Source: Mycolicibacterium neoaurum (GTDB lineage Bacteria; Actinomycetota; Actinomycetes; Mycobacteriales; Mycobacteriaceae). From it: a DNA stretch of 64,000 bases. The DNA is taken from positions 1,054,001 through 1,118,000 of the forward strand of contig NZ_JAQIIX010000002.1 in NCBI RefSeq assembly GCF_036946495.1. The letters are read 5' to 3'. This document shows positions 24,204-32,775 of the stretch, piece by piece; within the stretch, counting starts at the first letter, position 1; each line of letters begins with the position of its first letter. The notes beneath the pieces were generated by a model. That model was not told the DNA's origin. It saw only the letters and a list, made by a program, of their open reading frames with translations, and ran no database searches. Position numbers and translations under genes: made by a program.

Positions 24204-25199
24204 CTACACCTGAGGGCAGTAGAAGTTCGGGTTGCCCCGGTACTCCACGGGCGGGAGATTGCGGGCCGGGGTCTGCACCAACGGCGAATCGGCGGGCAAC
24301 CGGCCGCTGGCCCGATCCATCGCCGAGCGCTTGCGCGGGTGCATCAACGAGCGCTTCGGCAGCACCTTGCCCGCGAACGTGATCACCTCGCACAGCCGGT
24401 CGTGCAGGAACTGCTGCCGCGGCGTCCAGGTGTAACCCATCAGCTCGCGCACCGGCTCGTCATAGAGCGCCACGGTCATGAACGTCAGGAAGCGCTGCAT
24501 CACCTTCAGGTTCAGCTTCCACAGTGGGTCCGGAATCCATTGCAGGGAGGGATGTTTGGGCATCGTCGACAGATCCATCACGGTGACCGCGGCCCAGTTG
24601 CGCTCCAGCACCTCGGTGCACATGTGCTCCCAGTAGGCCTCGAACTCCTCCCAGGACTTCGGCACCGGCCGCATGCTCATGCCGTACATCCGATACCACT
24701 GCACATGCTCGTCGAACAGCTGACGCTTGTCGGCCAGCGAGATGCCACCGCCGAACTTCTCGGCCGCCAGCAGGGTCGACTTGAAGAAGGTCGCGTGTGC
24801 CCAATAGAAGACGTCCGGGTTCAGCGCGCTGTAACGCCGTCCCTGCTTGTCCACGCCCTTGATGCCGATGTGATAGTCGCGGACCTCGGCCCCGGTCTGC
24901 GGCGCCCGGTCACCGTCGAAGACCACGCCGCCGATCGGGTAGATCGACCGCAACAGCCGCGGGATGCGCTCGATGAAGAAGATCGAATGCTCCTCGACCG
25001 CGGCCCCGAGTTGCGGGTGCATGTTCTGCATCGAGCCCGCCCAGGTGCCCTGGAACAGCCCCGTCCACTGCCCGAAGTACTTCCAGGTGAGCGAGTCCGG
25101 ACCGAGCGGGATGGCGTCGTAACCGGTACTCACGGGGCAACCGGCAGCCCCGGCGGATTCGCTGGTCACCGGGCATGTCTCGGACGTATCTTGAGTCAC
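24204..25199 (-). CDS. MpaB-like oxygenase (DUF2236)
   Basis: This 331-residue protein of the MpaB/latex-clearing type has conserved histidines in YWAHATFFKS and FDEHVQWYRM, the family's heme-ligand and catalytic-type positions. It also has the MHPRKRSAM and ADSPLVQTP segments near the C-terminus. Family members are b-type heme oxygenases or oxidases. The GTG start at 25199 has GGAAGG about seven bases upstream. The divergent TetR gene across 72 bases is its likely regulator. I recall M. tuberculosis Rv0826 as the counterpart. Confidence 0.82.
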   Translation of the reverse strand: MTQDTSETCPVTSESAGAAGCPVSTGYDAIPLGPDSLTWKYFGQWTGLFQGTWAGSMQNMHPQLGAAVEEHSIFFIERIPRLLRSIYPIGGVVFDGDRAPQTGAEVRDYHIGIKGVDKQGRRYSALNPDVFYWAHATFFKSTLLAAEKFGGGISLADKRQLFDEHVQWYRMYGMSMRPVPKSWEEFEAYWEHMCTEVLERNWAAVTVMDLSTMPKHPSLQWIPDPLWKLNLKVMQRFLTFMTVALYDEPVRELMGYTWTPRQQFLHDRLCEVITFAGKVLPKRSLMHPRKRSAMDRASGRLPADSPLVQTPARNLPPVEYRGNPNFYCPQV

Positions 25200-25271
25200 T
25201 GACGACCTTCCGTTCGGGTCGGGGAAGCAATTCTGACTACACCCGTTGTCACCAAGCAGCTTAGGAGCGAT

Positions 25272-25859
25272 GTGCCGTCCGGTCAACGACGCGGTCGATG
25301 GTCCGGCGTCCCCCTGCAGGACCGCCAGGCGTTGCGCCGCAACGAGCTCGTCACCGCGGGCGTCACGCTGCTGGGCGCCGCCGACGGACCCGCGCTGACG
25401 GTCCGCGCGGTCTGCCGGAAGGCCGGGCTGACCGAGCGGTACTTCTACGAAAGCTTCACCGACCGCGACGTTTTCGTGCGCGCCGTCTACGACGAGGTGT
25501 GCAAGGCGGCGATGACGGCCCTGCTTTCGGCGCAGACACCACGCGCCGCCGTCGAACAATTCGTCGAGTTGATGGTCGACGACCCGACCCGCGGCCGGGT
25601 ACTGCTGCTGGCGCCCGAACGCGAACCGGTCCTGGTCGCCTCGGGCGCGGAGTGGATGCCCGACTTCATCGCCCTGATCCAGCGCAAGCTGACCCAGATC
25701 GCCGACCAGGCGGTGCAGGAAATGGTCGCGACCGGACTGGTCGGCGCGCTGACCGCACTGTTCACCGCGTACCTGAACGGACGCCTGACGGCCGGCCGCG
25801 AGCAATTCGTCGACTACTGCAGCACGTTGCTGCTCAGTCGCGCCGCCGTTCATCGGTAA
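25272..25859 (+). CDS. TetR family regulator, divergent from MpaB-like gene
   Basis: This 195-residue protein has an N-terminal HTH (LTVRAVCRKAGLTERYFYES, about residues 41-60). The GTG start at 25272 follows TTAGGAG (25261-25267). It lies back to back with the MpaB-like oxygenase gene and immediately upstream of desA1, whose promoter palindromes begin at its stop codon. Control of one or both neighbours is plausible; the sequence does not decide which. Confidence 0.85.
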   Translation: MPSGQRRGRWSGVPLQDRQALRRNELVTAGVTLLGAADGPALTVRAVCRKAGLTERYFYESFTDRDVFVRAVYDEVCKAAMTALLSAQTPRAAVEQFVELMVDDPTRGRVLLLAPEREPVLVASGAEWMPDFIALIQRKLTQIADQAVQEMVATGLVGALTALFTAYLNGRLTAGREQFVDYCSTLLLSRAAVHR

Positions 25860-25893
25860 CGGTACGCATGCCCAAAAGACGGGTAACCGTTAC
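25856..25893 (+). promoter_or_regulatory. Paired palindromic elements upstream of desA1
   Basis: GTAACGGTAC (25856-25865) and the perfect palindrome GTAACCGTTAC (25883-25893) share the core GGTAAC-GT-ACGC and are 27 bases apart. They lie upstream of the desA1 -10. A MadR-type or other lipid-desaturation regulator would be the expected binder; that is inference. Confidence 0.55.
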
Positions 25894-25937
25894 GCGACTC
25901 ACTCCGACGGAACTTGAATGTCACCGCGAGACACAGA

Positions 25938-25943
25938 TATATT
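25938..25943 (+). promoter_or_regulatory. Probable desA1 -10
   Basis: TATATT is placed to start an mRNA near 25950, giving a 5' leader of about 30 bases that includes GGAGGG at 25972-25977. Confidence 0.5.
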
Positions 25944-25980
25944 GACTGCAACCAACAGGTACAGATACATCGGAGGGTCC

Positions 25981-26991
25981 ATGACCGAGGAACTGAGCGA
26001 TCTGCAGCTCCTGCACGAGCTCGAGCCCGTGGTGGAGAAGCAGATCAACCGGCACCTGAGCATGCGCAAGGACTGGAACCCCCACGACTACATCCCGTGG
26101 TCGGACGGCAAGAACTTCTACGCCCTCGGCGGCCAGGAGTGGGATCCCGAGCAGTCCAAGCTCTCCGAGGTCGCCCGCATCGCGATGATCACCAACCTGT
26201 TGACCGAGGACAACCTGCCCTCGTACCACCGCGAGATCGCGATGAACTTCAGCATGGACGGCCCGTGGGGATTCTGGGTCAACCGCTGGACCGCCGAGGA
26301 GAACCGGCACGGCATCGCCCTGCGCGACTACCTGCTGGTCACCCGCGCCATCGACCCGATCGAACTCGAAGAACTGCGCGTCGAGCAGGTCACCCGCGGC
26401 TTCTCCCCCGGCCAGAACCTGCAGGGCGGCGACGAACTGTTCGCCCAGAGCCTGTTCGACTCCGTCATCTACGTGACGTTCCAGGAGCTGGCCACCCGCG
26501 TCAGCCACCGCAACACCGGCCGCGCCTGCAATGACACCGTCGCCGACCAGTTGCTCGGCCGCATCTCCGCCGACGAGAACCTGCACATGATCTTCTACCG
26601 GGACGTCTCGGCCGCCGGTATGGAGATCGCGCCCAACCAGGCGATGAAGTCGCTGCACAAGATCCTCACCAACTTCAAGATGCCCGGCTACACCATTCCT
26701 GACTTCCGCCGCAAGGCCGTCGTGATCGCCACCGGCGGCGTCTACGACCCGCGGATCCACCTCGACGACATCGTGATGCCGGTGCTCAAGAAGTGGCGCA
26801 TCTTCGAGCGCGAGGATTTCACCGGTGAGGGCGCCAAGCTGCGCGACGAGCTGGCCAAGCACGTCGAAGAACTCGAGGACACCTGCGAGAAGTTCGAGAT
26901 CGCCAAGGAACGCCGCCTGGAGCGGGAGCGCAAGGTCGCCGAGAAGAAGGCGATGAAAAACCTGCTGGTGAGCTCCTCCGCAGCCGGATGA
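25981..26991 (+). CDS. desA1: Acyl-ACP desaturase DesA1
   Basis: This 336-residue soluble di-iron desaturase has the two iron-binding motifs EENRH (residues 106-110) and DENLH (198-202). Its length equals that of mycobacterial DesA1, which introduces double bases into meromycolate precursors carried on ACP and is essential for mycolic acid synthesis. The ATG at 25981 follows GGAGGG at a spacing of about four bases. The frame is open further upstream to 25918, but that part lacks family similarity. The C-terminus is a charged coiled-coil tail. The stop overlaps the dus start as ATGA. Confidence 0.93.
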   Translation: MTEELSDLQLLHELEPVVEKQINRHLSMRKDWNPHDYIPWSDGKNFYALGGQEWDPEQSKLSEVARIAMITNLLTEDNLPSYHREIAMNFSMDGPWGFWVNRWTAEENRHGIALRDYLLVTRAIDPIELEELRVEQVTRGFSPGQNLQGGDELFAQSLFDSVIYVTFQELATRVSHRNTGRACNDTVADQLLGRISADENLHMIFYRDVSAAGMEIAPNQAMKSLHKILTNFKMPGYTIPDFRRKAVVIATGGVYDPRIHLDDIVMPVLKKWRIFEREDFTGEGAKLRDELAKHVEELEDTCEKFEIAKERRLERERKVAEKKAMKNLLVSSSAAG

Positions 26992-28160
26992 CACTGCTGG
27001 ACAACCCGCCGACGGCCCGATCTGCCCTGCAGATCGGGCCGATCGCATTGCGTTCGCCCGTCGTGCTGGCCCCGATGGCCGGCGTCACCAACGTCGCGTT
27101 CCGCACGCTGTGCCGCGAGCTGGAGATGGCCCGCGCCGGCACCATCAGCGGTCTGTACGTCTGCGAGATGGTGACCGCCCGTGCGCTGGTCGAACGTCAT
27201 CCGGTCACCATGCACATGACCACCTTCGCCCCGGACGAGACGCCGCGCTCGCTGCAGCTCTACACCGTCGACCCGGAGACCACCTACCGCGCGGCCAAGA
27301 TGATCGCCGACGAGGGCCTGGCCGATCACATCGACATGAACTTCGGCTGCCCGGTGCCCAAGGTCACCAAGCGTGGCGGCGGTGCGGCCATCCCGTTCAA
27401 GCGCCGGCTGTTCGGCCAGATCGTCGCGGCGGCGGTCCGCGGTGTCGAGGGCACCGCCATCCCCGTCACCGCGAAATTCCGGGTCGGTATCGACGATGAG
27501 CACACCACGCATCTGGATGCCGGCCGTATCGCCGAGCAGGAGGGTGCGGCCGCCGTCGCGCTGCATGCCCGCACCGCCGCCCAGCGTTATTCCGGCGCGG
27601 CCGACTGGTCGCGTATCGCCGAACTCAAACAACACGTGACCGGTATCCCGGTGCTCGGCAACGGCGACATCTTCGACGCCCGCGACGCCGTCGCCATGAT
27701 GTCGCAGACCGGATGTGACGGAGTCGTCATCGGACGTGGGTGCCTGGGCCGTCCCTGGCTGTTCGCCGAACTGTCGGCAGTCTTCAACAACCGACCGATC
27801 CCGACCCCGCCCACCCTGGGCGAGGTGACCGATATCGTCCGGCGCCACGGTGAGCTGCTCGCCGAGCACTTCGGGGTGGACAAGGGCATGCGTGACATCC
27901 GCAAGCATGTCGCCTGGTACCTGCACGGTTTCCCCGTCGGCGGCGACTCCCGTCGGGCATTGGCGCTGGTCAAAACCGTCGAAGAGCTCGACGAACTGCT
28001 GGCCCAGCTCGACCAGGACGCACCGTTCCCCGAGGTGGGCGACGGCCCGCGCGGTCGACAGGGTTCACCGGGAACGGTGTCGCTGCCCGCGGGCTGGCTC
28101 GACGATCCCGACGATGACACCGTGCCCGAGGCGGCCGATGTGATGCACTCCGGCGGCTGA
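26988..28160 (+). CDS. dus: tRNA-dihydrouridine synthase
   Basis: This 390-residue FMN-dependent TIM-barrel protein belongs to the Dus family. It has LAPMAGVTNVAFRTL at residues 25-39, the catalytic-cysteine segment MNFGCPVPKVTKRGGGAA, and NGDIFD with IGRGCLGRPW near the phosphate-binding end. It reduces uridines in tRNA D-loops using NADPH. Its ATG overlaps desA1 (ATGA), so it is co-translated with a mycolate desaturase, an arrangement conserved in mycobacteria as I recall (Rv0823c-Rv0824c). Confidence 0.92.
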   Translation: MTLLDNPPTARSALQIGPIALRSPVVLAPMAGVTNVAFRTLCRELEMARAGTISGLYVCEMVTARALVERHPVTMHMTTFAPDETPRSLQLYTVDPETTYRAAKMIADEGLADHIDMNFGCPVPKVTKRGGGAAIPFKRRLFGQIVAAAVRGVEGTAIPVTAKFRVGIDDEHTTHLDAGRIAEQEGAAAVALHARTAAQRYSGAADWSRIAELKQHVTGIPVLGNGDIFDARDAVAMMSQTGCDGVVIGRGCLGRPWLFAELSAVFNNRPIPTPPTLGEVTDIVRRHGELLAEHFGVDKGMRDIRKHVAWYLHGFPVGGDSRRALALVKTVEELDELLAQLDQDAPFPEVGDGPRGRQGSPGTVSLPAGWLDDPDDDTVPEAADVMHSGG

Positions 28161-28381
28161 GCCGAGATGGTCCCGAGACCGCTCCGTCACAGCGCTGCGC
28201 TGGCCCACGCTCAGGTTGTCTCAGTACGATGAGTGGCCACGTGCCCGGACTCCGGTGGCGCGGCCGGGCATGGGCCTGCTACAAGAAGTAGTGCGCCGCG
28301 TCCGAACGCAGGATCCGGGCAACCCACACGACATCCGTGCGCAACGGCGCGCACGCCCCTCGAGTCGAAGGTCGGTAGGAC

Positions 28382-30430
28382 ATGAGTGACGGCGACAACG
28401 CCACTCCTGGCCGGCCCGACGGTGCCCGCGGTGACAACGACTGGCTTACCCGATCGGAGCGGCCGGCACCAGGCGCCGCGCCGTGGGAGCGGGCCGTTGC
28501 GCCCGACACGGCTGTACCGCAGCCGAACACTCAGGACACCGGTAACCACACCGATGGCGTCACCGTCGCCGACCTGATCGCCAAGCTGGCTGACGAGAAT
28601 CCGAACAGCACCGGACGCTCGCGACGCCGTGCTACCGAGGAATCGGACGAGCCCGCCGACGTCGCACCGGAGAGCGACGCCGAGATCACCGACCCGGTGG
28701 CACCGATCGAGGCCACCATCTTCGATGCCGACCGTGCCGATGGGCTGGAACCACCCACAGAGGTGATGTACGTCCCGTCGGCGTACGCCCCGGAGATTCC
28801 CGACCTGGCCGCCGCCCGCCCGCCCGTGCACGCTGCGCGCCCCCGGCACCATGCCGGACGGACCGCGCGCAATGCCGGTCGGGTCGCCGCCGCGCTGGCC
28901 GCCATCTGCGCCCTGCTGGTGACCGGTGGTGCCTGGCAGTGGCAGTCGATGAAGAACAACAGCCTCAACCAGGTTTCCGCGCTGGATCCCAACTCCCGCG
29001 ATATCCTCGACCCCAACAAGCAGTTCGGCGACGAGAATTTCCTCATCGTGGGCACCGACAGCCGGCTGGGCGCGAATGCCGAGGTCGGCGCGGGTACCAC
29101 CGATGATGCCGCCGGCGCGCGGTCGGACACCATCATGCTGGTCAACATCCCCGCCGACCGTAAGCGTGTGGTCGCGGTCTCGTTCCCACGCGATCTGTCC
29201 ATCACGCCGATGAAGTGCGAACCGTGGGACCCCGAGACCCGCGCCTACGGTCCGATCACCGACCCGGAATCCCCGATGTACGGGATGGACGAGGCCTACA
29301 CCGAGACCAAGCTCAATTCCGCCTATGCCGTCGGCGGCCCCAGGTGCCTGGTGAAGGTGATCCAGAAGCTCTCGGGACTGTCGGTCAACCGGTTCATGGC
29401 CATCGATTTCACCGGGTTCTCGAAGATGGTCGACGCCCTCGGCGGCGTCGAGGTGTGCAGCACCACCCCGCTGGAGGACTACGAGCTGGGCACCGTGCTG
29501 GCCAACCCCGGCCGCCAGATCGTCGACGGTCACACCGCGCTGAACTATGTCCGGGCCCGCCAGGTCACCACTGAGTTCAACGGCGATTACGGCCGCATCA
29601 AGCGTCAGCAGCTTTTCCTGTCCTCGCTGCTGCGGTCGATGATCTCCAAAGAGGTGTTCTTCAGCCTGTCCAAGCTCAACAACGTGGTGAACATGTTTAT
29701 CGAGGACAGCTACGTCGACAACATCAAGACCAAGGACCTGGTCGATCTCGGCCAATCGGTGCAGGGTGTCAATGCCGGGCGCATCACCTTCGTCACGGTG
29801 CCCACCACCGGTTATGCCGATGCCTACGGCAACGAGCAGCCCCGCGTCGACGATATGGCCGCGCTGTTCGCCGCAATCATCGATGATGACCCACTGCCCG
29901 AAGAGCACAACGACGACAACTCCCCGGTCCCGCCATCGCCCGAGAGCCACGGCGGCTCAACCACACCCACCACCGATGCCAACGGCGCAGAAACAGTCGA
30001 CGCGGTGGCCACCGATCCCGGTGCCGTGACCGTGCGGGTGTCCAACTCGACCGGCGAGTCCGGCCTGGCCGCCAACGCCGCCTCCGTGCTGCAGCAGCAC
30101 GGTTTCCAGGTCGACACCCCCGACGACTACCCCGGCCCGCTGCATTCCACGACCGTGTTCTTCTCCCCGGGCAACGAGCAGGCCGCGGCGACCGTCGCAT
30201 CGTCGTTCCACAACGCGACCATCGAGCGGACCACCGGGATGGGCGATGTGGTGCGGGTGGTGCTCGGCACGGACTTCACCTCCGTCACCCCGCCGTCACC
30301 GAGCGGTTCCACCGTGCAGGTCAAGATGGTCCGCGGCACGGCGTCGGAGTCATCGTCGTCCGAGACCACCACCACCGAGCTACCGGAGGACCTCACCGTC
30401 ACCAACGCGGCGGACACCACCTGCGAATAG
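28382..30430 (+). CDS. LytR-CpsA-Psr (LCP) cell-wall ligase
   Basis: This 682-residue membrane protein has a long disordered cytoplasmic region (residues 1-160), one span at about 164-184 (VAAALAAICALLVTGGAWQW), and an extracellular LCP domain at about 215-400. That domain shows FLIVGTDSR, DTIMLVNI, VAVSFPRDL, DFTGFSKMVDALGGVEV and the arginine-rich ALNYVRARQ. A C-terminal LytR_C domain lies at about 545-640. LCP proteins attach arabinogalactan or other polymers to peptidoglycan; this one matches the Rv0822c type by length and layout. It has its own 220-base upstream region. Confidence 0.92.
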   Translation: MSDGDNATPGRPDGARGDNDWLTRSERPAPGAAPWERAVAPDTAVPQPNTQDTGNHTDGVTVADLIAKLADENPNSTGRSRRRATEESDEPADVAPESDAEITDPVAPIEATIFDADRADGLEPPTEVMYVPSAYAPEIPDLAAARPPVHAARPRHHAGRTARNAGRVAAALAAICALLVTGGAWQWQSMKNNSLNQVSALDPNSRDILDPNKQFGDENFLIVGTDSRLGANAEVGAGTTDDAAGARSDTIMLVNIPADRKRVVAVSFPRDLSITPMKCEPWDPETRAYGPITDPESPMYGMDEAYTETKLNSAYAVGGPRCLVKVIQKLSGLSVNRFMAIDFTGFSKMVDALGGVEVCSTTPLEDYELGTVLANPGRQIVDGHTALNYVRARQVTTEFNGDYGRIKRQQLFLSSLLRSMISKEVFFSLSKLNNVVNMFIEDSYVDNIKTKDLVDLGQSVQGVNAGRITFVTVPTTGYADAYGNEQPRVDDMAALFAAIIDDDPLPEEHNDDNSPVPPSPESHGGSTTPTTDANGAETVDAVATDPGAVTVRVSNSTGESGLAANAASVLQQHGFQVDTPDDYPGPLHSTTVFFSPGNEQAAATVASSFHNATIERTTGMGDVVRVVLGTDFTSVTPPSPSGSTVQVKMVRGTASESSSSETTTTELPEDLTVTNAADTTCE

Positions 30431-30464
30431 GGTGGTGGGACCTATGCCCAGGCCATCCATGGGC

Positions 30465-30486
30465 ATTCACCTTTCGTTCACCTGTG
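30465..30486 (+). promoter_or_regulatory. PHO-box direct repeat upstream of phoU
   Basis: Two consecutive 11-base units, ATTCACCTTTC and GTTCACCTGTG, match the actinobacterial PHO-box unit (GTTCACC plus four). They end just before the expected -35 region of the phoU promoter. The RegX3/PhoP-type response regulator is the expected binder. Confidence 0.7.
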
Positions 30487-30514
30487 GCGCCGTGACCTGC
30501 AAGCTCGCTGAACG

Positions 30515-30520
30515 TAAGGT
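30515..30520 (+). promoter_or_regulatory. -10 element, leaderless phoU
   Basis: TAAGGT, six bases before ATG 30527. Confidence 0.6.
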
Positions 30521-30526
30521 GTTCAC

Positions 30527-31192
30527 ATGCGTACTGCGTACCAGGAACAACTGTCGTCCTTGACCGTTCAGCTCAGCGAGATGTGCGGGCTGGCCGGTGT
30601 GGCGATGGAGCGCGCAACCCAATCCCTGCTGCAGGCCGATCTGGCACTGGCCGAGCAGGTGATCTCCGAACAGGACCGGCTCGGTGAGATCCGGGTGCGG
30701 GCCGAAGAGGCGGCGTTCATGCTGCTCGCCCTGCAGGGACCGGTCGCCGGCGATCTGCGCGCCATTGTCAGCGGCATCCAGATCATCGCCGATATCGACC
30801 GGATGGGCGCGCTGGCACTGCACGTGGCAAAGATCGCACGGCGCCGCCACCCCCAGCATGCGCTACCCGAGGAGGTCAACGGGTACTTCGCCGAAATGGG
30901 GCGCGTGGCAGTCGAATTGGCCCACAGTGCACGCGAGGTCCTCGACACCCTCGATCCGGAGAAGGCTCGCCAGATCCGCGACGAGGACGATGCGATGGAC
31001 GATCTGCACCGGCACCTGTTCTCGGTACTGATGGACAAGGACTGGAAGCACGGTGTCACCGCCGCGGTCGACGTCACGCTGTTGAGCCGTTTCTACGAGC
31101 GGTTTGCCGACCACGCGGTCGAGATCTCACGCCGGGTGATCTTCACCGCGACCGGCGAGCTGCCCGAGGACAATCTGGCCGAACCGCAGTAG
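30527..31192 (+). CDS. phoU: Phosphate signalling protein PhoU (PhoY)
   Basis: This 221-residue all-helical protein has two PhoU repeats (about 15-105 and 118-205). Each carries the metal-binding ExxxD pattern (for example RAEEAAFMLL and DEDDAMDDLH). PhoU links the Pst transporter to the SenX3-RegX3 two-component system and keeps the phosphate starvation response off when phosphate is ample. It is preceded by a PHO box and a leaderless promoter, so the feedback regulator is itself probably induced by starvation. M. tuberculosis PhoY2 is the likely counterpart. Confidence 0.93.
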   Translation: MRTAYQEQLSSLTVQLSEMCGLAGVAMERATQSLLQADLALAEQVISEQDRLGEIRVRAEEAAFMLLALQGPVAGDLRAIVSGIQIIADIDRMGALALHVAKIARRRHPQHALPEEVNGYFAEMGRVAVELAHSAREVLDTLDPEKARQIRDEDDAMDDLHRHLFSVLMDKDWKHGVTAAVDVTLLSRFYERFADHAVEISRRVIFTATGELPEDNLAEPQ

Positions 31193-31201
31193 TCGGACGG
31201 C

Positions 31202-31723
31202 TCACGGGCCGTCGGCGACGATGCGCACACCGTCGCGGCCTGCCGCCATCAGATCGGCCAGCACCTTCGCCACGACCTGGAGTTCGGCACCGGTGTAGCG
31301 GTTCAGGAATTCGCGTCTGCCCTGGTCCATCTCCTCGTGCAGCCGGCGATGGGCGGCAACGACGAGCTCACCGTCATCGGTGAGCGTCAACTGGGTCTCC
31401 TTACGGTTGCCGGGGACCGGCCCGCGGTGCACCAGTCCGGCCTCGACCAGTCGCTGAACGTGCTTGCTGACGGTGCCCTTCAACTGACCGGACCGAGCTG
31501 CCAGCCCCACCAGACTCGACGGCCCATCGGCCAGCTCGGCGAGCAGGTGCACCGAGAGCTGAGGGAGCTCACGGATCACGCTCGCCAGTCGCGGCGGGCA
31601 GCGGGCCACCATGAAATCGCGCTCGGGATCGCCGTCATCGCCGGCTTCGAACTTGTCGCCCACCGCGTCGACGAGCTGGTTGATGTCCTCGATCAGCCGC
31701 GACTTGGTTTTCACGGAAACCAT
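31202..31723 (-). CDS. MarR family regulator
   Basis: This 173-residue winged-helix protein has a recognition region LVGLAARSGQLKGTVSKHVQRLVEAGLVHRG (in two pieces about residues 70-100) and the beta-wing RKETQLTLTDDGE. It is divergent from an NADPH:quinone-type reductase gene, and a 29-base palindrome occupies the shared promoter, the classic layout for a MarR repressor of a detoxification enzyme. The ATG at 31723 gives a normal MarR length. Confidence 0.88.
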   Translation of the reverse strand: MVSVKTKSRLIEDINQLVDAVGDKFEAGDDGDPERDFMVARCPPRLASVIRELPQLSVHLLAELADGPSSLVGLAARSGQLKGTVSKHVQRLVEAGLVHRGPVPGNRKETQLTLTDDGELVVAAHRRLHEEMDQGRREFLNRYTGAELQVVAKVLADLMAAGRDGVRIVADGP

Positions 31724-31753
31724 ATTGCCATCCGTCGCCGCGTCTCGTACATT

Positions 31754-31782
31754 GTTTCCATAGAAACGATTTCTGAGGAAAC
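31754..31782. promoter_or_regulatory. MarR operator, nested 29-base palindrome
   Basis: The outer arms GTTTCC/GGAAAC and two internal TTTC-N4-GAAA sites (31755-31766 and 31770-31781, centres 15 bases apart) make 22 of 29 positions symmetrical. It lies 31 bases from the marR start and 12 bases from the reductase start. Confidence 0.75.
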
Positions 31783-31794
31783 ATAGGAGACGCC

Positions 31795-32766
31795 GTGAAA
31801 GCCGCCGTGATCGACCAATGGGGACAGCCGCCCCGCTATTCCGACTTCCCGGAGCCGCAGCCCGGTGACGGCACGCTGACCGCCACCGTCGAGGCCAGCG
31901 CGCTGACCAACCTGACCAAGGGCATCGGCAACGGAACCCATTACGCCAGTAGGGAAATGCGGCTGCCGATGGTACCGGGCGTTGACGGCGTCGCGCGGCT
32001 CGACGACGGCAGACGCGTCTATACCGGCGCCGTGCCACCCTACGGAATGCTGGCCGAACGCACCCTGCTCAACGCCAACGACATGGTGGAGTTGCCCGAT
32101 GGGATCGACGCCGTCACCGCGGCGGCCGTCCCCAATCCGGGCATATCGTCCTGGCTGGCACTCGAACACGCCGCGGCGCTGCGCCCCGGTGAACACGTGC
32201 TGGTCCTCGGGGCCACCGGTGTCACCGGCTCGCTTGCCGCGCAGCTGGCGGCATCGGTCTTCGGCGCCGCGCGGGTGGTCGTCGCGGGCCGCGACACCAC
32301 CCGGTTGGACTGGCTACGGACCGTGGGGGCCGACGACGTCATCGACCTGCGCAATGACGATGTGCGCGCCAAAGTCCACGCCCTGCACACCGCGCAGCCC
32401 TTCGACGTCGTGCTGGACTACCTGTGGGGCGACCCCGCGGCGCAGGTGCTCGCCGCCCTGGCCGACGGTCCGACCGGCAGCTATCACCGCACCCGGTTCG
32501 TTCAGGTCGGCGCGATGGCCGATCCGACCATGCCGCTGCCCGCCGCGGTGCTGCGCAGCACCGGTATCCAGCTCTGCGGGGTCGGCATCGGCAGCGTCCC
32601 ACCTACGGTGCTGGCCGCGGCGCGCACCGAGGCACTGCCCCGGCTGTTCGACATGGTCGGCAACGGAAGTCTCCACATTCGCACGGCCGCACGGCCACTG
32701 GCCGAAATCGCCGACGCGTGGACCACGACCGACCCGTCGGGCACCAGGGTGGTGCTCACGCCATGA
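31795..32766 (+). CDS. Quinone reductase-like MDR oxidoreductase
   Basis: This 323-residue medium-chain dehydrogenase/reductase lacks the structural-zinc cysteines. It has a GroES-like N-terminal half and a Rossmann half with the NADPH loop LVLGATGVTGSLAAQLA (about residues 134-150). It belongs to the quinone oxidoreductase/zeta-crystallin type that reduces quinones or alkenals. The GTG start is preceded by AGGAG at 31785-31789. The divergent MarR gene with the intervening operator suggests induction by an electrophile or quinone. It ends 9 bases from the convergent pstB. Confidence 0.87.
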   Translation: MKAAVIDQWGQPPRYSDFPEPQPGDGTLTATVEASALTNLTKGIGNGTHYASREMRLPMVPGVDGVARLDDGRRVYTGAVPPYGMLAERTLLNANDMVELPDGIDAVTAAAVPNPGISSWLALEHAAALRPGEHVLVLGATGVTGSLAAQLAASVFGAARVVVAGRDTTRLDWLRTVGADDVIDLRNDDVRAKVHALHTAQPFDVVLDYLWGDPAAQVLAALADGPTGSYHRTRFVQVGAMADPTMPLPAAVLRSTGIQLCGVGIGSVPPTVLAAARTEALPRLFDMVGNGSLHIRTAARPLAEIADAWTTTDPSGTRVVLTP

Positions 32767-32775
32767 GGGTGCGGG

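Noticed and set aside
28211..29950. 579-codon minus-strand open frame across the LCP gene
   Set aside because: It is antisense to the well-supported LCP protein; such long shadows are expected at this GC content.
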